From contig JAGCDQ010000028.1 in assembly GCA_017651245.1 (NCBI GenBank), positions 1-44,657 of the forward strand: DNA of 44,657 nucleotides, in the 5' to 3' direction. The translations under genes and the position numbers were made by a program. The DNA comes from Bacteroidaceae bacterium (GTDB taxonomy: Bacteria > Bacteroidota > Bacteroidia > Bacteroidales > Bacteroidaceae). The notes beneath the pieces are model-generated. The model did no database searches, had not been told where the DNA came from, and saw only the letters and a list, made by a program, of their open reading frames with translations. Numbering within the stretch: the stretch's first letter is position 1; each line of letters opens with the position of its first letter. Below are positions 25,545-34,356 of this stretch, piece by piece.

Positions 25545-28382
25545 ATGAAAAAAATAGAACAGAAATGCGCTGACCTGAAGGATTTCATCAGTGTGAGAGG
25601 CGCAAGGGTGAACAACCTGAAGAATATAGACGTGAAGATTCCACACGGGAAGTTTGTGGTCATCACGGGTGTGAGTGGCAGCGGCAAGTCATCGCTGGCA
25701 TTTGACACGCTGTATGCGGAAGGTCAGCGACGCTATGTGGAGAGCCTTTCCACCTATGCGAGGCAGTTTCTGGGACGATTGAAGAAACCTGAGTGTGACT
25801 TCATCGAGGGCATTGCCCCCGCCATCGCCATTGAGCAGAAGGTGAGCAGCAGGAACCCTCGTTCGACGGTGGGCACGAGCACTGAAATCTACGACTATCT
25901 CCGAATGCTGTTTGCCAGGATTGGTCGCACCTACTCACCCGTGAGCGGCAAGGAGGTGAAGAAGCACACGACGGACGACATCATCCAATGCATGCTGGCA
26001 CACGAGGAGGGAACGAGGTTGATGGTGATGACGCCCTTGGTGGTGAGAAACGGCAGGACGCTGGAGGAACAGCTGGATGTGTGCTACAAGACGGGCTACC
26101 AGCGCGTGGAAGTGGAGGGAGAAATCCAAAAGATCACAGATGTGCTTGCCACCATCAAATCGCAGCAAACACAACCCTGCGAGGGAATGCGATTGGTGAT
26201 AGACCGTATGAAAGTGGCGGATGAGAAGGCGACCATCAACCGATTGGTGGATTCGGCAAAAACGGCAATGTATGAGGGCGACGGGAAGTGCATCCTGAAG
26301 TTTGAAGATGGAGAAGAGCAGGAGTTCTCCTTGAAGTTTGAGGCAGACGGGATGGAGTTTGAAGAGCCGAGTGACCAGATGTTCTCATTCAACTCGCCTG
26401 TGGGTGCCTGTCCTGAATGCGAGGGCTACGGCAGAATCATCGGCATTGATGAGAGTCTGGTGATACCCGACCCCGAGCTGTCGGTGTATGACGGTGCTGT
26501 GGTGTGCTGGAAGGGCGACAAGATGGGCGAATGGAAGAAAGAGTTTGTGAGAAGGGCTGAGAACTATGAGAATTTCCCTGCGTTCACCCCCTACAGCCAA
26601 CTGACACAACGGCAGAAGGACATCCTTTGGCACGGAATCTACGAGGAGAACGAATGGGGCAACCGCTCCATCTGTATCGATGAGTTTTTCCGCATGCTGA
26701 AGGAGAACCAATATAAGATTCAGTACCGCGTAATGCTGGCAAGATACAGGGGTAAGACGGTGTGTCCGACCTGTCACGGAAGACGATTGAAGAAAGAGGC
26801 GGAATACGTGAAGATTGGCGGCATGAGTATCAGCGACCTCTGTGAGTTGTCGATTGATGCCCTGCATGAGTTCTTCCGCACGCTGAAACTGACGGAGCAC
26901 GAGGCGAAGGTTGCCAAACGCCTGTTGGTGGAAATCAGAAATCGTCTGCAGTTCCTGATGGATGTGGGATTGAGCTACCTGACCTTGTCGCGACTGAGCA
27001 ATTCCCTTTCAGGTGGAGAAAGTCAGCGCATCAACCTGGCAACGAGTCTCGGCTCTTCGCTGGTGGGCAGCATGTACATCTTGGACGAACCCAGCATCGG
27101 ACTGCATTCAAGGGACACCCAACGACTCATCAAGGTGCTGCGACAATTGCAACAATTGGGCAACACGGTGATGGTGGTGGAGCACGATGAGGAAATCATG
27201 CGAGCTGCCGATTACCTCATTGATATTGGTCCTGACGCAGGACGGTTGGGAGGAGAGATTATGTATGCTGGTTGCCCCCCGACACCCGAAGCAAAAGAGC
27301 TAACGCAACACTCTCACACAATTGACTATTTGACTGGTAAAGAAAAGATTATCATTCCGAAGAGCAGGAGACCTTGGAACAATTACATCATGGTGAGGAA
27401 TGCCCGCGCCAACAACCTGAAGGGGATTGATGTGAAGTTCCCGTTGAACGTGATGACCTGTGTGACAGGAGTGTCGGGAAGCGGCAAATCTTCGTTGGTG
27501 AGAGACATCCTTTACCTGGCACTGAAGCGTCATCTGGGAGAGAGTGCAGAGAAGCCAGGATTGTTCTCAAAGTTGGAGGGCGACATGAATATGATCAAGC
27601 ATGTGGACTTCGTCAACCAGAACCCCATCGGCACCTCATCCCGTTCGAATCCTGTGACCTATATCGGCGCATGGGACGAAATTCGCAAGCTCCTGTCCAA
27701 CCAACAACTGGCGAAGCAGATGGGCTATACACCAGCCTACTTCTCATTCAATGCCGAAGGAGGTCGATGCGAGGAGTGCAAGGGCGAGGGAACCGTGACA
27801 GTGGAGATGCAGTTTATGAATGACCTGACGCTGGAGTGTGAAGTTTGTCACGGAAAACGCTTCAAGAGCGACATTTTGGAGGTGAAATACGAGGGGATGA
27901 ATGCCTACGACATGATGGAGATGACCATCAACCAAGCAGTGGAATTCTTCACCAAGCACAATCAGAAAAGGATTGTGGAGAAGATGAAACCATTGCAAGA
28001 TGTGGGATTGGGATACATCAAGCTGGGACAACCTTCCTCCACGTTGTCGGGCGGAGAGAACCAGCGCATCAAACTGGCATATTACCTGAGTCAGGAACGA
28101 GCCGTCCCCACCCTCTTCATCTTTGACGAGCCCACCACTGGTCTACACTTCCACGACATCCAGAAACTGCTCGACGCCTTCAACGCCCTCATCACGAGAG
28201 GACACACCATCCTCATCATCGAGCACAACATGGACATTATCAAATGTGCTGACCACATCATCGACCTCGGTCCCGAGGGAGGACAAGCTGGTGGCAATGT
28301 GGTGGTGACAGGCACACCCGAAGAGGTGGCGAAGTGTGCCTACAGCTACACGGGGCAATTCCTGCAAGACAAAATGCTGTGA
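25545..28382 (+). CDS. uvrA: Excinuclease ABC subunit A
   Basis: The DNA-damage recognition ATPase of nucleotide excision repair, working with UvrB and UvrC. The 945-residue length is typical. Two ABC ATPase modules are present, with Walker A GVSGSGKSSLAF near residue 40 and GVSGSGKSSLV in the second half. ABC signatures are LSGGESQR and LSGGENQR. Zinc-type cysteine pairs are CPECEGYG, CPTCHGRR, CEECKGEG and CEVCHGKR. It is translationally coupled to the SDR gene. The 121 bp after it contains only the promoter of the next cluster. Confidence 0.97.
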   Translation: MKKIEQKCADLKDFISVRGARVNNLKNIDVKIPHGKFVVITGVSGSGKSSLAFDTLYAEGQRRYVESLSTYARQFLGRLKKPECDFIEGIAPAIAIEQKVSSRNPRSTVGTSTEIYDYLRMLFARIGRTYSPVSGKEVKKHTTDDIIQCMLAHEEGTRLMVMTPLVVRNGRTLEEQLDVCYKTGYQRVEVEGEIQKITDVLATIKSQQTQPCEGMRLVIDRMKVADEKATINRLVDSAKTAMYEGDGKCILKFEDGEEQEFSLKFEADGMEFEEPSDQMFSFNSPVGACPECEGYGRIIGIDESLVIPDPELSVYDGAVVCWKGDKMGEWKKEFVRRAENYENFPAFTPYSQLTQRQKDILWHGIYEENEWGNRSICIDEFFRMLKENQYKIQYRVMLARYRGKTVCPTCHGRRLKKEAEYVKIGGMSISDLCELSIDALHEFFRTLKLTEHEAKVAKRLLVEIRNRLQFLMDVGLSYLTLSRLSNSLSGGESQRINLATSLGSSLVGSMYILDEPSIGLHSRDTQRLIKVLRQLQQLGNTVMVVEHDEEIMRAADYLIDIGPDAGRLGGEIMYAGCPPTPEAKELTQHSHTIDYLTGKEKIIIPKSRRPWNNYIMVRNARANNLKGIDVKFPLNVMTCVTGVSGSGKSSLVRDILYLALKRHLGESAEKPGLFSKLEGDMNMIKHVDFVNQNPIGTSSRSNPVTYIGAWDEIRKLLSNQQLAKQMGYTPAYFSFNAEGGRCEECKGEGTVTVEMQFMNDLTLECEVCHGKRFKSDILEVKYEGMNAYDMMEMTINQAVEFFTKHNQKRIVEKMKPLQDVGLGYIKLGQPSSTLSGGENQRIKLAYYLSQERAVPTLFIFDEPTTGLHFHDIQKLLDAFNALITRGHTILIIEHNMDIIKCADHIIDLGPEGGQAGGNVVVTGTPEEVAKCAYSYTGQFLQDKML

Positions 28383-28462
28383 GTTTTCCGGAAAAAATGT
28401 TATAAAATGAAATAATGTGAAAGAAAATTGGCAAGAAATTCTTTTACATTATTTTTTTTACT

Positions 28463-28470
28463 TACCTTTG
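28463..28470 (+). promoter_or_regulatory. -7 box of the secreted-enzyme cluster
   Basis: TACCTTTG matches TAnnTTTG, 33 bp before the ATG at 28504. No clean TTTG is seen at -33. Confidence 0.55.
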
Positions 28471-28503
28471 TACCCAAACAATACCAAAAACCAATTATTA
28501 CCT

Positions 28504-31446
28504 ATGAAACTAAGAAAAATCACTTTTGCATGGCTCATTGCCATCGGGCTTTCAGTTTATGCACAAAACCCCATCACAACTGTAACACAAGTTTCGGAAG
28601 CTGTGACACTGACTGATGCTGTTGACTACACCATCACGGGCACCGCCCCCTTTGCAACGGCAGGAAGTGTGGACATTCAGAATCCAGATGCTGCAGTCGT
28701 GTTCGAAAACATTCGTCCGTCGGAAGTCATTTCGAAATATTTGAAAAAAATTACAGCCAATGGCGTTTCATTGGTCAATAACGACAATGCTCGAGTGAGC
28801 ATCTACCGTCACGGAGCTATTGTCTTTGCCCACAGTGACACCAAGTATGCTGACGGCACAGCCTTTTATCCCGTGGTGATGTGCAGCGATGACAACTGCA
28901 CCGACGTCATCGAAGGCTACAACAATACCAGCCGCAACACCATTGGTGCTTGGAAAGACGCAGCTTGTTCGTTTATTCTGAAACGCGGCTACATGTGTAC
29001 TGTTGCCAACGAATCTGATGGTACAGGATATAGCCATTGCTACATTGCCAATAGTGCCGACCGCAAAATCAGACTCAACAAATACCTGGCAGGCAAGCTC
29101 GGCTTCTTCCGTATCTTCCGTTGGCAGTGGCCTACCAAGCTCGGTATGAGTGATGCACGTGATTCAAGACTCCTCAATCTCACGAATTCTTCATGGTTCT
29201 ACGACTGGGGTGCTGGCACCACTAGCCAGACAGATTACGAATATGTGCCGCAGCGTCACCACGAAGCTGGTGAATCCAATAATAAAGGATACAAGGGAGC
29301 CTGGGAGTCATGGGAAAACATCAATGCTTCTGACAACACATGCACACACGTACTGGGACAGAATGAGCCTGACAACACTAGTGGTGAGGGAGAGGTTTTT
29401 ACCTATGTGACAGAAATCCCCTCCGATGCAAGAGCAAAGCACGGCGACTACCCACTTGTAAATGTTGCCAAGGATTTCCTCTATAGCGGAAAACGTATCG
29501 GCACCTTCGCCTGCTGCAATCCCAACACAGGAATGGTTACTGAATACATCAAATGGTGCAAAGAGAACAATATCCGTGTGGATTTCGTTGCCACTCACTA
29601 TTATATTGGTGGAACTGACCCTGCGGGATGTATTTCACGCCTCAAGGCACTCTACAATGCCACTGGTCTTCCTGTATGGGCAACCGAGTGGAACAATGGT
29701 GCCAACTGGTCGGGTGAAGGTGGTTTCAGCACAGATGAAGGTGAGTACACATGGGGCAGCGGCAACGACCAGCAGAAGAATGGCGAATGGCTGAGAGACG
29801 TTCTCAAGAGAGCAGACAACGAACCCTGGTTGGAACGTCTTGCTGTATATAATGCAGTAGAGACCAAACGTGAGATATGGACAAACGGTGCTCCAACAAA
29901 GGCTGCCGAGGTGCTCTCTACATATAAGTCTGGATTTGCTTACTCTGATGGTAATGAGTACTTCATGCCTTGGACCTACAAAAACCCAGAGAACTTGGCA
30001 GTGTCCAAATATAACACCACCACCCAAAAGGTGACACTGACATGGACACACAAAAATTCCAAACAGAGTAATTCCATCCGTGTACAGAGGAAAGAGGGCT
30101 CTGGCAGGTATAAGACCATTAGTGATATTGGAATGCGTGGAAACGGCGAACTCACCTTCACCGATGATGTGGAAGGCTTATCGGGTGGCGTGACTTACCA
30201 AATCAGCGACATCGACAATGACGGCACCACACGCTATTCTAACGAAGTGACTGTGGACGTGGCTCCTGCAAGGGGAAATGAGAAATACCAATATGGAACA
30301 GCGACTATTTCTTCCTATGAGGAAAAGAATATCGAGTTCACCACAAAACTGGATGTGGAAAAATCCACCAACATCTGTATGTTTACTGGTTCCATGACTG
30401 AGAATACCGCAGCAATCTGTGCAGGAAACTTAGTAGCAAACAACTATGGGAAGAACTATTTCTCCTATCAGATGGTTCCATGGAAAAATAAAAACGTAAC
30501 CATTGAAAAAAACGAAGAACTGTCTTTTCTGGCTCTTCCTATGGGCAATTACAAATATGGTGACCTGGATTGCGAAGTGGGATACGTACAATCCAAAACT
30601 GCCAAGACCGACAACTGGACGGATGTGACAGAGGTAACCTTCCAGCAAGCTTTCCCAGAGGGTGTTACTCCTATCATCTTGACCGAAATCCGTAAAACTA
30701 AAATCACGGATGCCGCTATATGCACAAGGGTGTTTGATGTCACTAATACTGGATTCAAATTTATCATCTACTCTGAGAATGCGGCTAACAAAAAGGTCTC
30801 TACGGCACAAACAGTTTGCTACTTCGCCATCACCCCGGGCATAGGCATGATGGATGAAGAGAATCAACTCATCATCGCTGCAGGTATGGGTACAGATGAG
30901 GAAATCTATGGTATCACCGCACGTACAAATTCATTATATGCACCCATATATGATGAAAACAGCGGCACCACCAATATGGAGCCGCTCAATCTCTATCAGC
31001 CAACAATCCTGACAGCTCTGCAAACGAATAACTATCCAGCTCTTTGTATGCTGCGTCGCACCAATGTCACAAAGAAGGGAAATAATGTCGCATGGACCAC
31101 AGGATTTAAGACCACACGTATCCTTGATCGTGACTTAAATGTAGGTGACAATGTCATTTCCAAGAACACTTACGATGAAGCATACCGTGACAAGGTGGGT
31201 TGGGTAGCATTGGCTCTCTACAAGGAAGGAGGTTCTGCACCTACAGCCATTAAGGATGTTTCTGCCTCTCAGCAGGAAGGAGCATTCCAACCACGTGTAG
31301 TGGATGGCCGTGTGTACGTGGACGGAGTGACTTCGTTCAACATCTACAACATTTCAGGAGCGCCATTGGCATCAGATGCTGTGCTCACGCCTGGCATCTA
31401 TGTGATTCGAGCAAATGGAAAGTCTGTGAAAATTCTTGTAAAATAA
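28504..31446 (+). CDS. Secreted glycoside hydrolase, GH128-like, with Fn3-like and T9SS-type C-terminal domains
   Basis: The 981-residue product has a signal peptide (MKLRKITFAWLIAIGLSVYA). A beta-rich N-terminal region (about 25-195) follows, then a TIM-barrel-like catalytic core (about 200-480). The core resembles the glycosyl hydrolase catalytic core family (GH128, beta-1,3-glucanases). FYDWGAG, GQNEPDN (candidate acid/base Glu288) and WATEWNN (candidate nucleophile Glu395) sit at the expected strand ends. A fibronectin-III-like module follows (about 498-595). The last about 70 residues (VYVDGVTSFNIYNISG, LTPGIYVIRANGKSVKILVK) look like a type A T9SS sorting domain, implying outer-membrane secretion and surface attachment. 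I chose the ATG at 28504 because it starts the signal peptide; an upstream ATG at 28417 precedes the promoter box. Exact substrate unproven. Confidence 0.78.
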   Translation: MKLRKITFAWLIAIGLSVYAQNPITTVTQVSEAVTLTDAVDYTITGTAPFATAGSVDIQNPDAAVVFENIRPSEVISKYLKKITANGVSLVNNDNARVSIYRHGAIVFAHSDTKYADGTAFYPVVMCSDDNCTDVIEGYNNTSRNTIGAWKDAACSFILKRGYMCTVANESDGTGYSHCYIANSADRKIRLNKYLAGKLGFFRIFRWQWPTKLGMSDARDSRLLNLTNSSWFYDWGAGTTSQTDYEYVPQRHHEAGESNNKGYKGAWESWENINASDNTCTHVLGQNEPDNTSGEGEVFTYVTEIPSDARAKHGDYPLVNVAKDFLYSGKRIGTFACCNPNTGMVTEYIKWCKENNIRVDFVATHYYIGGTDPAGCISRLKALYNATGLPVWATEWNNGANWSGEGGFSTDEGEYTWGSGNDQQKNGEWLRDVLKRADNEPWLERLAVYNAVETKREIWTNGAPTKAAEVLSTYKSGFAYSDGNEYFMPWTYKNPENLAVSKYNTTTQKVTLTWTHKNSKQSNSIRVQRKEGSGRYKTISDIGMRGNGELTFTDDVEGLSGGVTYQISDIDNDGTTRYSNEVTVDVAPARGNEKYQYGTATISSYEEKNIEFTTKLDVEKSTNICMFTGSMTENTAAICAGNLVANNYGKNYFSYQMVPWKNKNVTIEKNEELSFLALPMGNYKYGDLDCEVGYVQSKTAKTDNWTDVTEVTFQQAFPEGVTPIILTEIRKTKITDAAICTRVFDVTNTGFKFIIYSENAANKKVSTAQTVCYFAITPGIGMMDEENQLIIAAGMGTDEEIYGITARTNSLYAPIYDENSGTTNMEPLNLYQPTILTALQTNNYPALCMLRRTNVTKKGNNVAWTTGFKTTRILDRDLNVGDNVISKNTYDEAYRDKVGWVALALYKEGGSAPTAIKDVSASQQEGAFQPRVVDGRVYVDGVTSFNIYNISGAPLASDAVLTPGIYVIRANGKSVKILVK

Positions 31447-31453
31447 AAGCAAT

Positions 31454-32170
31454 ATGGCAACACCACACATATCAGCCCCAGAGGGCGCATTCGCCAAGAC
31501 CGTTCTTATGCCTGGTGACCCCCTAAGAGCAAAGTTTATCGCAGAGACATTCCTGATAAATCCCCAGTTGATTACATCTGTACGCAATGTACTGGGTTAC
31601 ACTGGCACTTACAAGGGAAAGCCTATTTCAGTAATGGCAAGCGGAATGGGCATGCCCAGCATAGGCATCTACTCCTATGAGCTGTTCAAATTCTATGGTG
31701 TGGAGAATATTATCCGCATCGGTTCCGCAGGTAGTTATCGCGATTGGCTGAACGTAATGGATGTTACGCTAGCAAAAAGTGCCGTGAGTAATTCCACTTT
31801 TGCAAAGGTGCAGGGGGGGGTAACAGATTCATGCATCAAGCCCGATGCAGCATTAAACGCTGCCATTCAACAAAAAGCGAAAGAACTGAACATCGAACTG
31901 AAGATGAGCGTTGTGCATTCCAGCGATGTCTTCTACGCTGACCCCTCACAGGGTTCTTGGCAGGACATTGCCGAACGAACGGGCAGCGATTGTGTGGAAA
32001 TGGAAAGCTTCGCCCTATTCCACAATGCCAACATGCTTAGCAAACGGGCTGCTTGTTTGCTTACCATCAGCGACTCGTTTGTCAGCCACGTGGAACTGAC
32101 CTCTGAGGAACGCCAAAAGTCCTTCACAGAAATGATGAAGCTAGCATTAGAGACGGCCATTGAATTATGA
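31454..32170 (+). CDS. deoD: Purine-nucleoside phosphorylase, DeoD type
   Basis: It cleaves purine nucleosides with phosphate to a free base and ribose 1-phosphate in the cytoplasm. The 238-residue length fits the hexameric DeoD class. Recognised features are the N-terminal HISAPEGAFAKTVLMPGDP phosphate/ribose site, the central RIGSAGSY, SSDVFY, and VEMESFALF near the active site. The C-terminal SDSF contains the catalytic Asp region. It lies 7 bp after the glycosidase gene and 22 bp before the HEXXH protein gene, so this housekeeping enzyme appears embedded in a secreted-enzyme operon. A run of eight G (31813-31820) sits in the coding sequence (QGGV). Confidence 0.93.
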   Translation: MATPHISAPEGAFAKTVLMPGDPLRAKFIAETFLINPQLITSVRNVLGYTGTYKGKPISVMASGMGMPSIGIYSYELFKFYGVENIIRIGSAGSYRDWLNVMDVTLAKSAVSNSTFAKVQGGVTDSCIKPDAALNAAIQQKAKELNIELKMSVVHSSDVFYADPSQGSWQDIAERTGSDCVEMESFALFHNANMLSKRAACLLTISDSFVSHVELTSEERQKSFTEMMKLALETAIEL

Positions 32171-32192
32171 TACGATTAACATCTTGAAGAAT

Positions 32193-34355
32193 ATGAAAAA
32201 GCTATTACTAACTAACATTTTGATGTTTATGGGAATCTGTGTCTATGCACAGACAGATGTGAGCAACCTGTACATCAAGAATCCTGATTTTGAAATCAAT
32301 TATCTCACCTACTGGAATGTTTCTGGGATGCAGATGCAGAACAATGCATCATTTGCGAAACATGGAGGCGTGTATGTCGAGAAGTGGGTCAATAAGGAGT
32401 CAACAGTTGGTTCTGCCTATATCACCCAAGAAATAAAGAACTTGCCACAAGGTCAATATACTTTGAAGGTGACCGCACAAAACATCCATCAGAATAATCC
32501 TTCAGCAGAGCAGACAGGTGCCGTCATTTTTGCAGGAGACAATTCCACCACCGTCACCACTGCAGGAGAATACACATTGGACTTCACTCACAAACATGGT
32601 AATATCACTATCGGTTTCAGACTCACCAATGCATCGGGCAACTATTGCTGTTGCGACAATTTCCGTCTTTACAGAAACTGTGACGCCTATGAGGGTGCAG
32701 CAGAAGAGGATGCCCGCCTCTACGAAGAGGAACGCGAAGCACTTGCTGAACTATATGCCAATGCAAACGGAGCCTCTCCTATCGTGAAGGGCAGTGATTA
32801 CATTGCTATCGGCGGCAAGTTCGCCTTAGGTCGTATCACTGTGAAACTCAATGGAGCCAGCAGCATCAAAGAGCGTGGATATTGCTTCTCGAAAAGCAAT
32901 TCTGAACCCACTGTGATGGACAGCGTCTCTACTTATACTTATTCGCACGAAGGTTTGATTTATGTAATTGAACCGCTCGAACCCGAAACGTTTTATTGGA
33001 TACGTCCATACGTCATCACTCAAGATAATGTTGTTGCCTATGGTGATCCAAAGTACATCGCAACCCTACCTAAAGCCAGCTGTACCTGGACTTATGGTTA
33101 CGAGGGAGATGACGAACAGGATGCACGAATCGTTCAAGCCATCAATAACGGCATCGTTAACTATAACGAGTGTACAGCCATTAAGAATTTCACCCTTGCA
33201 GGACACTATAAATGGGGAGCAGGAGCAGGAGGTGGAACAGCTCAATGTTCATACGGAGGATACATGGATATCAGCCAAACCGGTGCCTATCAACGCACGG
33301 GAACAGTGCAACATGAATTTGCTCATGGTGTAGGGGTAGGAACACGTAAGACTATTTATGGGTATGATGCCATTGGCAGTTGGGATAGCCCTGACGTACA
33401 TGATTGGCAGTGGAAGGGTCGTCGTGCCAATGACTTCGTTCGTTTCATGGAAAACTCAACAGAAGTGGAAGTGGTTGGAGATGGTACACATGGTTGGGCA
33501 AAAAATACCAACGGGCGCACCAACACACTCATCGATTATGGTATCAACGGTGCCAATGAAGACAATAACACACAACTCCTCTATCGTGCCAATGCCATGT
33601 TGGTAGAAGCATTTCATGAGGATGGTCTAAATGCGACACAGAGTTACACAAATGGCACACCTTGTTACAGTTATATTTACAATCCAATCAAAAAGTATTA
33701 CCTGATGAACAAAGATGCTGAACATGGATTGGGTGAAGGCCTACTCTATCAACGTTCCAGCAATGTCTCATGGAAGACATTATTGACAGGAGCCGTCATT
33801 GAAGATGACGCTGCTTGGAACATTGAATATGACCCTCACAGCGGACTCTATTCATTCAAGAATGTCTCAAGTGGAGAATATATTTCCCATGCTACTGGAG
33901 GATATATGGAAATGAAAAGATTGAAAACAGCACCTGGTAATACAGAAAAATTCCAACTGATGCCTGACCGTACAGACGTAACTTTCAACATAGAGGGACA
34001 GACGAAAAAGACGCATGGATACTGGTTTACGTGGGATAACTCGGGTGTGAAATCCATGAATGCAGACAATTACATCAGTCGAAGGGGGTATGGTGCAGTC
34101 TCACCTGCAGATTTCGACTACAGCGATGCAGCCACAAAACAGCAATGGATTATCCTCAGCGAGGATGAATTATCTGATTATCAAGAAAAAGCCACCGACA
34201 TCAAGGAACTTGAATCCGACAACAGTACGGCAAATAGCAAAAAACATATTGTGGGTATCTACACGACAAATGGTATTGAATTGAAAGAACCTCAAAGGGG
34301 TATCAACATCATTCAGTACAGCAACGGAGATGTAAAGAAATATTTCATTGAATAA
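32193..34355 (+). CDS. Secreted HEXXH protein, putative zinc metallopeptidase with carbohydrate-binding-like modules
   Basis: The 720-residue product has a signal peptide (MKKLLLTNILMFMGICVYA). A jelly-roll CBM-like module follows (about 25-165: NPDFEINYLTYW ... CDNFRLYR), then an Fn3-like segment (about 195-285). The central domain (about 290-490) holds QHEFAHGVGVG with His374, Glu375 and His378. The usual metzincin third His after the Gly is replaced by Thr, so the third ligand must come from elsewhere. Next comes a ricin/beta-trefoil-like region (about 495-640). The C-terminal VGIYTTNGIELKEPQRGINII looks like a T9SS-type sorting domain. I do not recognise the central family. Its neighbours, GH128- and GH28-like enzymes, suggest a glycoprotein or wall target. 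Start at 32193 rather than 32160 because it begins the signal peptide. Confidence 0.68.
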   Translation: MKKLLLTNILMFMGICVYAQTDVSNLYIKNPDFEINYLTYWNVSGMQMQNNASFAKHGGVYVEKWVNKESTVGSAYITQEIKNLPQGQYTLKVTAQNIHQNNPSAEQTGAVIFAGDNSTTVTTAGEYTLDFTHKHGNITIGFRLTNASGNYCCCDNFRLYRNCDAYEGAAEEDARLYEEEREALAELYANANGASPIVKGSDYIAIGGKFALGRITVKLNGASSIKERGYCFSKSNSEPTVMDSVSTYTYSHEGLIYVIEPLEPETFYWIRPYVITQDNVVAYGDPKYIATLPKASCTWTYGYEGDDEQDARIVQAINNGIVNYNECTAIKNFTLAGHYKWGAGAGGGTAQCSYGGYMDISQTGAYQRTGTVQHEFAHGVGVGTRKTIYGYDAIGSWDSPDVHDWQWKGRRANDFVRFMENSTEVEVVGDGTHGWAKNTNGRTNTLIDYGINGANEDNNTQLLYRANAMLVEAFHEDGLNATQSYTNGTPCYSYIYNPIKKYYLMNKDAEHGLGEGLLYQRSSNVSWKTLLTGAVIEDDAAWNIEYDPHSGLYSFKNVSSGEYISHATGGYMEMKRLKTAPGNTEKFQLMPDRTDVTFNIEGQTKKTHGYWFTWDNSGVKSMNADNYISRRGYGAVSPADFDYSDAATKQQWIILSEDELSDYQEKATDIKELESDNSTANSKKHIVGIYTTNGIELKEPQRGINIIQYSNGDVKKYFIE

Positions 34356-34356
34356 G

